A stretch of 64,000 nucleotides of DNA from Symbiodinium natans (GCA_905221605.1 CAJNDS010002102.1:529147-593146), one strand, 5' to 3'. Positions 21,020 to 31,890 are shown, counted from the first letter of the stretch. Translations and numbers: made by a program. Notes: generated by a model from the sequence alone, not told the origin.

Positions 21020-21268
21020 ATTTAAAAGCCTCCGGCTCAAGCCGCCGACCCCGCTGGAGCATGGGGGGGGGTAGGGGGGGGGTGGGGGGTAGGGTTTGGG
21101 GGGGGGGTTGGGGTGGTTTTTCTCAAAGGGCCCCTATGCCGTGTGGTCTAACCCTCCATAGAAAAGCTGCCCGGGGACCCCCCCCCCCCCCCCCCGGGTT
21201 TTGGGGGGGTAAGGAGGGAAAGAGGGAGGTTTTCACCTCCTTTTCCCATCCAACACGCCGCCAGGGTC
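21020..21268 (+). repeat. Dispersed repeat, copy 1 (G-rich core)
   Basis: Begins AGCCTCCGGCTCAAGCCG, has a poly-G/GGGT core and ends CACCTCCTTTTCCCATCC-AACACGCC. CCCTAAA lies directly outside both ends. The second copy is at 28150-28603. Confidence 0.8.
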
Positions 21269-21395
21269 GGCGGACCCTAAACCCGAAACCCTAAACCCTA
21301 AACCCTAAACCCTAAACCCTAAACCCGAAACCCTAAACCCTAAACCCTGAACCCTAAACCCTGAACCCTAAACCCTGAAAGTTTCGAGCTCGAAG

Positions 21396-21497
21396 GGGCC
21401 ATGAAGCACTACTGCTGTAGAAAGGCGCTTGCGGAATTTTGGCAAACCCTACCGGAGGAGGCTCAAGTCTCACATGTTTGGGAGTCGGTGGAGAGGG
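21396..21497 (+). CDS. Candidate exon
   Basis: 102 nt after TTCGAGCTCGAAG, open for 33 codons (starts AMKHYCCRKALAEFWQ), donor GTCTTG. CCCTAAA array left, TTTTGGG/TTTAGGG right. The peptide looks protein-like but is not recognised. Confidence 0.35.
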
Positions 21498-21988
21498 GTC
21501 TTGGGGTTTTGGGTTTAGGGTTTTGAAGTATGCAGGCCCGCGTCACCGTGCAGCACGTGTCACGGTGCAGCCGCGCATGATTGTGTAGCCTTCCTGCGTG
21601 CCCAGCACAGCGCCTCTCGCGGAGACTCCCCCCTCTGAACCCTCAACTGCGCTTTCAACCACATATAAACGCCTTACGTAGCATCCCCATGGTAGCTACA
21701 CCCTAAACTGTAAAGCCAAAACCCTAAACCCTAAACCCTAAACCCTAAACCCTAAACCCTAAACCCTAAACCCTAAACCCTCAACCCTAAAACCCTACTG
21801 TAAACCCTAAACCCTAAACCTTAAACCCTCAACCCTCAAGCCTGCACCTTAGCCTTGAATTGTAGACTCTAAACCTTAAAGCCAAAGTCCCCCTGAGCCC
21901 AGATGCAGCCTACACCCTAAACCCTAAACCCTAAACCCTAAACCCTAAAACCTAAACCCCATAAACCTCCCAGTCTTGAAGCCCATAG

Positions 21989-22042
21989 GCTCTCCTGCGC
22001 AACCGGGATGATGCCACGGTGTCCAACTCTGCTACATCAGGA
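21989..22042 (+). CDS. Candidate exon
   Basis: 18 codons, ALLRNRDDATVSNSATSG, between acceptor AAGCCCATAG and donor GTTTAG, which is the telomere-type repeat. CCCTAAA arrays lie on both sides at a short distance. Confidence 0.35.
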
Positions 22043-22275
22043 GTTTAGGGTCCGGGGCTTGGGGTCCTAAACCCTAAACCCTAAACCCTAAACCCTAAAC
22101 CCTAAACCCTCTAAACCCTAAACCCTAAACCCTAAACCCTAAACCCTAAACCCTAAACCCTAAACCCTAAACCCTAACCCTAAACCATAAAAACCCTAAA
22201 CCCTAAACCCCAAACCCCAAACCCTAAACCCTAAACTCTAAACCCTCTGATCTCCCGAAGTTTAGGGTTTCACAG

Positions 22276-22350
22276 TTGAGGAGGCTTACGGTCCAGACGG
22301 CGCAGTCCCTAAACTCTGGGCCGGCCCCAGAGCTGTTTACGTCGTTCTAA
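22276..22350 (+). CDS. Candidate exon
   Basis: Acceptor GGTTTCACAG, open phase EEAYGPDGAVPKLWAG then PRAVYVVL, donor GTTAGT feeding into a TTTAGGG array. In-frame stops lie immediately beyond the donor. Confidence 0.4.
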   Translation: MRRLTVQTAQSLNSGPAPELFTSF

Positions 22351-22559
22351 GTTAGTAGGGTTTAGGGTTTAGGGTTTAGGGTTTAGGGTTTAGGGTTTAG
22401 GGTTTAGGGTTTAGGGTTTAGGGTTTGGGGTTTATGGGCTCAGGATGTATGGTGTTCACGCTCCAGGGGTAGGGTGTTAACGCTTCAGGGTCTCAAGCCC
22501 TCTTCAGAAGGCTTACGGGCTAGTAGGGCGCCCGAAGCCCTAAACTCTAAATCCCCTCA

Positions 22560-22695
22560 GACCCGAAAGCCTGGACCCCTCAAGCCTCAAGCCTCAAGCC
22601 TCAAGCCTCAAGCCTCAAGCCTCAAGCCTCAAGCCTCAAGCCTCAAGCCTCAAGCCTCAACCCTCAAGCCTCAAGCCTCAAGCCTCCAGCCTCAA
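22560..22695 (-). repeat. CCTCAAG variant array
   Basis: About 18 copies of a heptamer two substitutions away from CCCTAAA. Confidence 0.95.
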
Positions 22696-22716
22696 CCTCA
22701 AAACCCCTGCTGCCAG

Positions 22717-22777
22717 GAGCTTTCGACATCAACCAGATCATGGCCGACAGCCCGGCCGTGCGGCACGTGCAGGAGGG
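22717..22777 (+). CDS. Candidate exon
   Basis: Acceptor CCCCTGCTGCCAG, reading AFDINQIMADSPAVRHVQE, donor in GGGTTTAGGG. Left flank is the CCTCAAG variant array, right flank TTTAGGG. Confidence 0.4.
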
Positions 22778-22878
22778 GTTTAGGGTTTATAGGGTTTAGG
22801 GTTTAGGGTTTAGGGGTTTAGGGTTTAGGTTTAGGGTTTATAGGCTTTAGGGTTTAGGGTTCAGGGTTTAGGGTTTAG

Positions 22879-22941
22879 GAGAGCGCGCTCCTCGGTGCTT
22901 TTTGACTGGGGCTCCTCCGAGCTCATATTGAAGGCTCCTGG
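22879..22941 (+). CDS. Candidate exon with a telomere-repeat acceptor
   Basis: The last repeat GGGTTTAG|G would act as the 3' splice site. It reads RARSSVLFDWGSSELILKAP with donor GTGCTA. TTTAGGG arrays lie on both sides. Confidence 0.35.
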
Positions 22942-23071
22942 GTGCTAGGGTTTAGGGTTTAGGGTTTAGGGTTTAGGGTGTAGGGTTTAGGGTTTAGGGT
23001 TGGGGGGGTTCTAAGGTATCAGAAAGTGTATCTATGAGCCTCTTTAAGGCGCATACGTGTTTTGTCTGTAG

Positions 23072-23103
23072 CTACCCAACTTCCCATGGGCCGCCCTCGA
23101 CAA
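23072..23103 (+). CDS. Candidate exon
   Basis: Excellent pyrimidine-rich acceptor (GTGTTTTGTCTGTAG), reading LPNFPWAALDK, then GCCCTAACC as a possible GC donor at the start of CCCTAA repeats. Confidence 0.3.
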
Positions 23104-23691
23104 GCCCTAACCAACCCTAAGCCCCAGACCTAAAGCCAGGATTGTGCTTAGTCTTGGGGAATTAGTATGAGTTACTTGAGAAGGTTCGTGGGTAACAAGT
23201 GGTGTTATAAGTACCCAGGTAAGATCCAGTAGAACTCTTTGTTGTCTGACTTAAACCCCCACTTTATCGATTAACCCCTAGTTCCTATACCCTTTGTCTA
23301 AAGGGTTGACGTCCTAACTTCCTAGCTTCGCAACCCTAGCTGCTATCCCCGAACCCCCTAACCCCCTAACCCTAAGCCCTAAACCCTATACCATCCTGAA
23401 TACTAAACCCTAAACCACCCTGAACCCCTAAACCCTTAATCCAAACCCTAAACCCTAAACCGTAAACCCTAACCCCTTGGACCGCTTTTACCCTTCCTCC
23501 CAGCCCCACCTCCCAGCCACCCTAAATCCGAAACCCTAAATCCTAAACCCTAAACCCTAAACTCCAAACCCTAAACCCCAAACCCTAAACCCCTAAACCC
23601 CAAACCCTAAACCCCAAAACCCCAAACCCTAAACCCTAAACCCCAAACCCTAAACCCTAAACCCTAAACCCCAAAAACCCCCCTACAAAAG

Positions 23692-23750
23692 GAGGCCTTG
23701 GAGGAGCTCGGCTTCGTAGCTTCAGAGGCAGCAGCGCGCGGAGCCAGATG
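23692..23750 (+). CDS. Candidate exon
   Basis: Reads EALEELGFVASEAAARGAR after CCTACAAAAG. A GC at the edge of the following CCCTAAA array could be the donor. CCCTAAA on both sides. Confidence 0.35.
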
Positions 23751-23751
23751 G

Positions 23752-23850
23752 CCCTAAACCCTAAACCCTAAACCCTAAACCCTAAACCCTAAACCCTAAA
23801 CCCTAAACCCTAAACCCTAAACCCTAAACCCTAAACCCTAAACCCTAAAC
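23752..23850 (-). repeat. CCCTAAA array
   Basis: About 14 perfect units. Confidence 0.95.
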
Positions 23851-24463
23851 CCTGGAGCACCTAAAAACCCAACAAAAGAGGCCGCCGCGCCACAGCGGCG
23901 CGCCGAGCCTCAGCATCCGAGGGATCCCGATCGAGGCGTGGGGGTTTCGAGGGTCGAGGGTTTAGGGTTTAGGGTTTAGGGTCTAGGGTCTAGGGTTTAG
24001 GGTTTAGGGTTTCCAGGGTTGAGGCCTCAGTGGGTTTTGAGGGTGTGCGGGGTTGTGAGGGTTTAGGGCTTACAGGGTTTAGAGGGTTTGAGGTTGGAGT
24101 TTGCGGTTTACCGGGTTTTGAGGCTTTAGTAGGTGCAGAGGCTTGAGGTATTGAGGGCTCAGGGTTCAGCGGTAGCTGTCAGGGCTTAGGCTTTCGAGTC
24201 TTCACGCTCGGGCAGAGTCGGGGTTCAAGGCGCTTTTGTTGGGGGTTTGGGCGGTGTGTTTGAGGGGGAGGGTGCGCAAGAAAATGGAAACAAGGGGTTT
24301 AGGGTTGAGGGGTTTTGGGGGTGTTTTGGAGGGGGTGGGTGCATGTAGGTTTGGAAACAAGGACTTCAGGGTTTAGGGGTAGGGCGTCTTGTCTAATGTC
24401 GCCCGCGAAGCGGGGCGGTGATAAGAAGGTGTCAGGGTTCTTATGCTCACGCCTTCATTTTAG

Positions 24464-24532
24464 CTCTTCGCTTGCCGGCTCCTCAGCTTGTGTATCTCGA
24501 TCCCAGCGCCAGTTCAAAAACACATATGTGGG
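24464..24532 (+). CDS. Candidate exon
   Basis: Acceptor CCTTCATTTTAG, reading LRLPAPQLVYLDPSASSK then THMW, donor GTTTGT. No direct heptamer array at the acceptor side. Confidence 0.35.
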
Positions 24533-24718
24533 GTTTGTACTCATGTTGCTGGCGAGTCTATATGTTCCTTATGCATGTTGGTGAGTGTATATATGGGGTG
24601 CACTACTACCCCGCAGCCCTTAACCCAAAACCCTCCTTCCCTGCCTCACACACAATCATTTGAGAAAAAAACCCTAAACCCTAAACCCTAAACCCTAAGG
24701 ACAGCACTCGGTGCTTAG

Positions 24719-24812
24719 AGTACTCGGCCACACCACAAGTCGGCTTTCTGAGGGCGAAAACGCGCAAGGCCTCACTCAAGCCATGCTAGATCCCCAAAAG
24801 CACGCTCCGAAA
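24719..24812 (+). CDS. Candidate exon
   Basis: 94 nt, 31 codons beginning VLGHTTSRLSEGENAQGL. Acceptor CGGTGCTTAG; donor GTAAAC merges into a CCCTAAA array. Confidence 0.4.
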
Positions 24813-24814
24813 GT

Positions 24815-25155
24815 AAACCCTAAACCCTAAACCCTAAACCCTAAACCCTAAACCCTAAACCCTAAACCCTAAACCCTAAACCCTAAACCCTAAACCCTAA
24901 ACCCTAAACCCTAAACCCTGAACCCGAAACCCCTCGGCCCTCAACTTTCCGCGATCTCGCGCGATGCTTCGCCGGCGCCGGTGCTGGGCTGGTCCAGCCC
25001 GGCCCTCAGGGTTTACAGGTTTTTGCACCCTAAACCCTAAACCCTAAACCCTAAACCCTAAACCCTAAACCCTAAACCCTAAACCCTAAACCCTAAACCC
25101 TAAACCCTAAACCCTAAACCCTAAACCCTAAACCCTAAACCCTAAACCCTAAACC
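24815..25155 (-). repeat. Two CCCTAAA arrays around a GC-rich island
   Basis: 24815-24920 and 25027-25155, with a 100-bp island between them that is open in two phases (e.g. AISRDASPAPVLGW) but has no convincing acceptor AG. Confidence 0.9.
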
Positions 25156-25754
25156 CTATACGGTTGGAAGGGTTTTGGGTTTAAAGGGTTTGTCGCCAAA
25201 CCCTCAAGGTTTGATGGGTTTACGAAGTTTATAGACAGGGCTTAGGGTTTAGGGTTCAGGGCTTATAGGGTTTAGTTTTGTATTTCGGGTTCAGGGTTTC
25301 CAGGTTTAGGGGTTAGGATTTCAAGTTTGGAATTTCCACACCATAAACCCGAAACGCCAAACCCTTACAGCGCCCTAAGCTCTCTAAACCCTCTAAACCC
25401 TCTAAACCCTCTAAACCCTCTAAACCCTCTAAACCCTCTAAACCCTCAAAACCCTCAAAACCCTCAACCCTCAACCCTAAACCCTAAACCCTAAACCCTT
25501 GCCCTTCCTCCTGCTCTCCTGCGTTTCTGAAAGCTCTGTTCCCGGCTTTAGGGTTTAGGGTTTGGGGTTTGGGGTTTAGGGTTTAGGGTTCAGGGTTTGA
25601 GGGTTGAGGGTTGAGGGTTGAGGGTTTATTGGATACCCTTAATGCTCCCCTTAACGTGTGCTTTCATACCCCCCACCCCTGAAGAATGCCCGGAACCCTG
25701 CACCCTGAACAAGCCCCAAATTCCAAGCCCTACGTCTGTCCAAACCCTAAACCC

Positions 25755-26105
25755 CGAACCCCAAAGCCCCAAGCCCTAAGCCCTAAGCCCTAAGCACTAA
25801 GCCCTAAGCCCTAAGCCCTAAGCCCTAAGCCCTAAGCCCTAAGCCCTAAGCCCTAAGCCCTAAGCCGTAAGCCCTAAACCCTAAACCCGAAGCCCTAAGC
25901 CCTAAGCCCTAAGCCCGAATCCCTAAGCCCGAAGCCCTAAGCCCTAAGCCTTAAGCCCGAATCCCTAAGCCCTAAGCCCTAAGCCCTAAGCCCTAAGCCC
26001 TAAGCCCTAAGCCCTAAGCCCTAAGCCCTAAGCCCTAAGCCCTAAGCCCTAAGCCCTAAGCCCTAAGCCCTAAGCCCTAAGCCCTAAGCCCTAAGCCCTA
26101 AGCCC
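25755..26105 (-). repeat. CCCTAAG variant array
   Basis: About 48 heptamers, nearly all CCCTAAG, with a few CCCGAAG/CCCTAAA units. One of the longest homogeneous variant arrays. Confidence 0.95.
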
Positions 26106-26124
26106 GAAACCCTCCTTTTTAAAG

Positions 26125-26244
26125 GCACTCATCCTCCTCGTCGCCCCCCTGGCGTTCCTGCCGCCGCTGCGCCTGCCTGCGCGCGCGGCACCGCTGGCGT
26201 CGGCAGTGCCGCTAGCAGCGTGGGCGCAGCGCCGGGTTGGCAAA
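26125..26244 (+). CDS. Candidate exon, hydrophobic
   Basis: 120 nt, exactly 40 open codons between CTCCTTTTTAAAG and donor GTTTAG. It starts ALILLVAPLAFLPPLRLP, Ala/Leu/Pro/Arg-rich, and could be a signal or membrane segment. CCCTAAG array left, TTTAGGG right. Confidence 0.4.
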
Positions 26245-26347
26245 GTTTAGGGTTTAGGGTTAAGGGTTAAGGGTTTAGGGTTTAGGGTTTACGGTTTAGG
26301 GTTTAGGGGAGGTGTAGGGCTCAAAGGGTTTACGGTTTAGGGTTTAG

Positions 26348-26398
26348 GCCAATATGAGTGGCTGAATCGACTTCTTGAGCATCCTTCTACGGATAAGG
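26348..26398 (+). CDS. Candidate exon with both splice sites in telomere repeats
   Basis: Embedded in TTTAGGG DNA: GGTTTAG|GC at the start and AAGG|GTTTAG at the end. Reads QYEWLNRLLEHPSTDK with no glycine/valine bias from repeats. Unrecognised protein. Confidence 0.4.
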
Positions 26399-27898
26399 GT
26401 TTAGGGCTTAGGGTTTACGGTTTGGGGTTTAGGGTTTAGGGTTTAGGGTTTAGGGTTTAGGGTTTAGGGTTGAGGAGAGCAACCCAGAAGCAGAAAGCAC
26501 CAAAAACAAGCGCACCACCTGTGCGCGAACGACATCCAAACCTGAAGCCCCCAAGCCCAAAACTCTAAGCCCTAAACCCTAAGCCATGAGCATCTAACCT
26601 AAAGGCATCTGAAGGAATCAAGAAGGGCCCTAGCCTTACCCTAAACCCTAAACCCTGAACCCTAAACCCTAAACCCTAAACCCTAAACCCTAAAGCCCTC
26701 AGTCGCCCCCACAGTCCGAAGCCCTAAGCCCTACGCTCTCACCCCAATCGTTACACCTGCTACAACCCAGGGGTTAAATTAGGGTCCAGTTTGGGCTTAG
26801 GCTTATTAGGGTTTATGTAGCTTTCTAGGGTTTAGAGTTTATAGGGTTTAGAATACGGGGTGTATTTTGGGTTTAGGCTTATTAGGGTTTATTTAGGTTT
26901 ATAGGGTTTAGAGTTTATAGGGTTTAGGGTAGGGGTCTATTTTGGGTTTGGGCTCAGTAGGGTGTATCTAGGTTTATTGGGCTTAGAGTTTATGTAGGGT
27001 TTAGGGTTTTAAGGGTTTACCCTGCACGGCCTTTCTGGCAAGGGAAACGGGTGACGATCTCGGGTCAGCGACGACCATTGTGGAGGTCTTTTTCGGCCTG
27101 GTCTCTTGGACTACGAGTTGTCAACCCTAAACTCTCAACCCTAAACCCTAAACCCTAACCCTAAACCCTAAACCCTAACCCTAAACCCTAAACCCTAAAC
27201 CCTAAACCCCACACCCTAAACATATAGGGTTGCGGGTTTAGGGTTTGGGTTTAGGGTTTAGGAGTTGACGTTTTAGGGTTGAGGGTTCAGGGAATGTTGG
27301 AATTTAGGTTTTAGGTCCTAGGGCTTGGGGCTTTGGGGTCAAGAGTTTGGGGTCAAGGGTTTAGGGTTTCGGAAACCGCTAAAGGAGGCCATCAGCGGCT
27401 TGGACGGTTGAAAGGGGTTCGGTCTGGATCCGAGGTGCTTCTCAAACGTAAGCCCAAAACTCAAGACCGAGGGGCTGGAGGAGTTTCATGTCCTGCGTTT
27501 CGGGCTTTTCTTCGCCTCTTAAGACGACTTTTAGCATTTCCTTGCGCGGGGGAGGGTGATGTCGGTCTAGACGGTGGCACGGCTTGGGAACCCTGAGCCC
27601 TAAACCCGAAGCCCTAAACCCTAAACCCTAAACCCTAAACCCTAAACCCTAAACCCTAAACCCTAAACCCTAAGCCCTAAGGGATTAGCCCAAGGCCCTG
27701 AGAGCTCCAGCCTCCTGAGCCCAGCCAGAGGCTCCGAAAAAGCAGGGGGCGGGGCCGTTGTTGTAGAAGGTCTCCTCAACCCTAAACCCTAAACCCTAAA
27801 CCCTAAACCCTAAGCCCTAAGCCCTAAGCCCTAAACCCTAAACCCTAAACCCTAAATCCTCAAACAACAGCCCCCAAGCCCCTCCAGAGCCACTGCAG

Positions 27899-27959
27899 CA
27901 ATGCCAAGGCAACCATCGCCATCATTCTGAACCCGGACTATTTCCTGGGCGGGCAGTGG
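27899..27959 (+). CDS. Candidate exon
   Basis: Acceptor CCACTGCAG, reading NAKATIAIILNPDYFLGGQW; either GC (27949) or GT (27960) could be the donor. CCCTAAA left, TTTAGGG right. Confidence 0.4.
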
Positions 27960-28149
27960 GTGCCCTGGCTCGGACATTAGGGTTTAGGGTTTGGGGTTTG
28001 TTGAGGGTGTTATCGTTTTTTTTTCTTTGGGGTTCAGTGAGGCTGAGCGCTTTAGGACCTGGTGATGCCTTGGACTCGTCTTTTGCGGAGATGCCGGAGC
28101 TTGGACGAGCTTGACCAGAGGGTTCAGGGTTTTGTTGAAACCCTAAACC

Positions 28150-28603
28150 CTAAATTTAAGAGCCTCCGGCTCAAGCCGCCGACCCTGCTGGAGCATAGTT
28201 GAAAGGTTTAAACGCGCTCGTCAGCTCAAAGGATGCCAAAAAAGTTGATGTGCTTGAGCCTCCATTGGGACCCAAACAGGAGCTGAAGCCAGCTTGAAGG
28301 CCAGGGCAGCCCCATCAATTGGAAGGGGGTGAGGGGGGGGGGAAGGGGGGGGTGGATCGGTGAGGGGGGGGGTGGGGGTGGGGGGGGGGGGTGGGGGTGG
28401 TGGGGGGGTGGGGGGTGGGGGGTGGGGGTGGGGGGGGGGTGGGGGGGGGGGGGGTGGGGGGGTGTTGGGGGGTGTGGGGGGGCGGTGGGGGGGGGGGGAG
28501 TGGGGGGGGGGTGGGGGGGGGGGGGTCCCTCCCCCCGGCCCCCCCCCCCCCCCCCCGCTGTTTTGGGGGGGTAATTTCACCTCCTTTTCCCATCCAACAC
28601 GCC
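28150..28603 (+). repeat. Dispersed repeat, copy 2 (expanded G-rich core)
   Basis: Same 5' end (GCCTCCGGCTCAAGCCGCC) and same 3' end (CCTTTTCCCATCCAACACGC) as 21020-21268, with CCCTAAA outside both ends. The core is expanded to about 230 bp of GGGGT units followed by a C run. Its ORFs are repeat artefacts, although DAKKVDVLEPPLGP at 28231 is a possible exon in the left part. Confidence 0.8.
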
Positions 28604-29111
28604 TAAACCCTAAACCTTAACCCTAAACCCTAAACCCTAAACCCTAAACCCTAAACCCTAAACCCTAAACCCTAAACCCTAAACCCCAAACCCTAAACCC
28701 TAACCCCTAAACCCTAAACCCAAAACCCTAAACCCTAAATCAACAAACCCTAGACCCTAAACTCTAAAACCTAAAACCTAAACCCCAAACATCCCGTGAG
28801 CTAAAGCAGGGTCTGAAATCATTATCTCCCTAAGCCCGCCGTTACAAGGTCTAGAATGCGAGGGTTGGCATATCAGACCCTTCAGGCCAATGTCACTCTA
28901 GACCCTCCAAAGCTTGATGTTATAACAGCACCTGCCTCAGAATAGAAATAGAAATCCAGGCTGTCCAAAACACAGTGCCTGACGTCGAGCCCTTAGTCCC
29001 AAACCATCCCCAGACCCTTTGGACGCCTCTGAAGCCCCATCGCCAGTTTTTTTGAACCATAGCAGAAGCGGCCACCAGGGCCACGGCGTAGCGTCATCGA
29101 TAGATAGGGGT

Positions 29112-30128
29112 CTTCTCTCTCTCCTCTCTCTCCTCTCTTTCTCCCTTTCTCGCTTTCTCGCTTTCTTTCTCTTTTTTCATTATTTCTTTCCTTCTTTTCA
29201 CTTCTGTTCTTTCTTTTCTTATCTGTTCTTATCTCTCCTCCTCTCTCCTCCTCTCTCCTCCTCGCTCCTCCTCGCTCCTCCTCGCTCCTCCTCGCTCCTC
29301 CTCGCTCCTCCTCGCTCCTCCTCGCTCCTCCTCGCTCCCCCTCGCTCCTCCTCGCTCCTCCTCTCTCCTCCTCTCTCCTCCTCTCTCCTCCTCCTCGCTC
29401 CTCCTCGCTCCTCTCTCTCTCCTCCTCTCTCTCCTCTTCCTACCTCTCCTTTCCTCTTCTCCTCTCTCTCCTCCTCTTCTCCTCCTCTATCCTTTCGTCT
29501 ATACTCCTCTCGCCTCCTGCTCCTCCATTCCTCCTCTAGTCTCTCTTCTCCTCCTCTTACTCCTCTCTCTCTCTCCTCCTCTCCCGCCTCTTCCTCCTAC
29601 TCTCCTCCTCGCTCCTCCTCGCTCCTCCTCTCTCCTCCTCTCTCCTCCTCTCTCCTCCTCCTCGCTCCTCCTCGCTCCTCCTCTCTCCTCCTCTCTCCTC
29701 TCTCCTCCTCTCTCCTCCTCTCTCCTCCTCTCTCCTCCTCTCTCCTTTCCTCTCTCCTCCTCTCTCCTCCTCTCTCCTCCTCTCTCCTCTTCTCTCCTCC
29801 TTCTGATACTCCTCTCTTTCCTCCTCTCTTCCTCCTCTCTCATCCTTCTCTCCTTTACTCTCTCCTCCTCTCTTCATCCTCTCTCCTTCCTCTCTCCTAC
29901 TTCTCCTTTCATCGCTTCTCTCTCGTCCTTCCTTCTCTCCTCCTCTCTCCTCCTCTCTCCTCCTCTCTCCTCCTCTCTCCTCCTCTCTCCTCCTCTCTCC
30001 TCCTCTCTCCTCCTCTCTCCTCCTCTCTCCTCCTCTCTCCTCCTCTCTCCTCCTCTCTCCTCCTCTCTCCTCCTCTCTCCTCCTGTCTCCTCCTCTCTCG
30101 TCCTCTCTCCTCTTCTCTCCTCCTCTCT
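29112..30128 (+). repeat. 1-kb polypyrimidine tract, 10-bp period (TCTCCTCCTC)
   Basis: Almost pure C/T on the + strand, with sub-blocks of CTCCTCCTCG and CTCCTCCTCT. It has mirror symmetry suitable for triplex (H-DNA). The 422-codon Ser/Leu ORF and the antisense Glu/Arg ORF are artefacts of the repeat. Confidence 0.95.
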
Positions 30129-30270
30129 GATTCGGGGATTGGTGTTCGTCTGGGTCCGCGAGAGAATGTGCTGGACTATGCTGGACCTCAGCATGAGCAC
30201 AGCCTGTATCCGCAGTGTGCCTCTTCATCGCCTCGGCCCCCCATGATCCGGTGGCCGAGGTCGCGGCAAG

Positions 30271-30300
30271 TGATGCTGCATGACTAGTCATGCAGCATCA
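30271..30300. repeat. Perfect 30-bp palindrome
   Basis: Half-site TGATGCTGCATGACT followed by its exact reverse complement with no spacer, centred on ACTAGT. Close to the end of the polypyrimidine tract. Confidence 0.95.
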
Positions 30301-30756
30301 AGCAGAACGTAATCGCAGCCTGGGCCGCAGTACACGGCGCAGCGTCAACCAAAACCCCCCAACCCCAAGAACTGAAGCTTTTAACAAAAACCCTTAAGCC
30401 CTAAAATTCAAGGGGTTTCGGTTTAAGGGTTTAGGGTTTAGGGGTTTCGGGTTTTAGGGTTCTAGACTACTTATAGTCCGTCAAATCATGAACGGAACAA
30501 AAGAGCGGCCCTGCTAAATTGGGTAGTACTTTAATCTCATTTTCATGTATTTTGACTAAATTGAGTGGCCTAACTCTTTACCCTAAGCCCTATAAACCCA
30601 AAGCCCGAAATCCAGGACTGCCAACCCTCGATCAGATCGAGAGAGATTCTACTTGTCGCCTCGTCGCTGGTCACCGTGGCTCTCCCCTTTGCGCATGCCT
30701 CAGACACTCATGACGTGTTTAGCTTGAGGATGTGAGAGTTTTCCGCGCGAGGCAAG

Positions 30757-31531
30757 ATGTGTGAGATCCCGCAGCGCTTCGCAGATGCCCCGCTGATGTG
30801 GGTGCAGCGGTTCTGCAATGGACGATCAGCAGCTGAACTTGTTATTGACGGTTCTTTCCCCAAAGAACTTCTTATGAGTCACCGTGCAATTGCGACGGCC
30901 AGTGTAGCTTGGCTGCCAGTTGATCCCAGGCAAGAGAAGGTCTGCGTTGTTGCAAAGTTTGCCGAGAGGCTCAAGCAGTTTGCACTTGCTGGGGGATTGT
31001 GACCAAGACTTGCAGCTCCAGGTGGACCTGCTGCGGGTGCAAGGCTCGGAGCGTCCACCTTTCTTCGAAAACTTAGACAGAAGTTGCGCCATCGCCGCCG
31101 CTTGCGAGCTGGCGCGCGCACACCCCGTTTTTCACCAGCCAGAGATGGCTCGCGAGACTCGGTTGCCATTGGCGGCTGAGGCAATCCACATTGCTTGGAT
31201 GCATTCGGTGAAGCCGATGGAATCCAACAGGCACCTTTTCTGTCCTTCTCAGGACCTTCCTGTTGAAGAGCAACACAAGGACCTGCTGATTGCAGCACAG
31301 GCCCTTAAGTTTCTGCAAGAGGACACTGTGACCTTTTACCAGGCCGAGCTCGCAAAGAACGGCCTGGTGCGCTGCCAGTGCCGCAGAACCTGTGTCATTC
31401 TCCGGGACGCAGCCGTGTCCGGACTGTCGCGAAGCGGACAGCGCCTAGAAGTACCTTCGATGTATCCCTCAACTTTGGCATCGAGAGTGCTGCGAGCAGA
31501 TACCCTGTGGCATCAACCCCGTGCACTGTAA
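30757..31531 (+). pseudogene. Unrecognised ORF, about 258 codons with one frameshift
   Basis: A repeat-free GC-rich island. ATG at 30757 has an in-frame TGA 27 bases upstream. The frame runs 81 codons (MCEIPQRFADAPLMWVQRF...) to a TGA near 31000. A second frame opens across the same point and continues to TAA near 31531 (…DLQLQVDLLRVQGSERPP…TLWHQPRAL). The switch falls at a run of five G about 31 bases before the first TGA, so a 1-base indel or a sequencing error would join them. No known domain is recognised. The reverse strand also has a 139-codon ORF, so coding is not certain. Confidence 0.4.
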
Positions 31532-31890
31532 GTAGATTACTCGATACATAAACGTACATCGCTCTGTCTGTGACCTGTCGCTTACAGCATTTATTGTTAA
31601 GTTGAGTAGTTAAGCCGCGTTAAGAACCGATGTTTGTAGCAGTGCTACTTTTCATAGAGACAATTGATGGTTCTGGCGACCTTCCGTCTCTTGCGCTGGG
31701 CACCCAGAAGCCCGTTTCTTGACCTGGTCCTCCAGAGTCCTAAATCCTAGATGCTAAATCCAAGTCCTATCTCCTCAGCCCTAGATCCGTGTCCAGAATC
31801 CAAAAACCTGCATCCGAATACTAAATACCAACAATTGCGGCGGGGCCCCCGGATTAGACCCACAATAAACATGCAGGCATTCCCGCCGTC

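Noticed and set aside
28221-28620. Gly-rich and Pro-rich ORFs at the G/C tract
   Set aside because: Products of the G-rich core of a dispersed repeat.
29019-30291. 422-codon Ser/Leu ORF and antisense Glu/Arg ORFs
   Set aside because: Direct translation of the polypyrimidine repeat.
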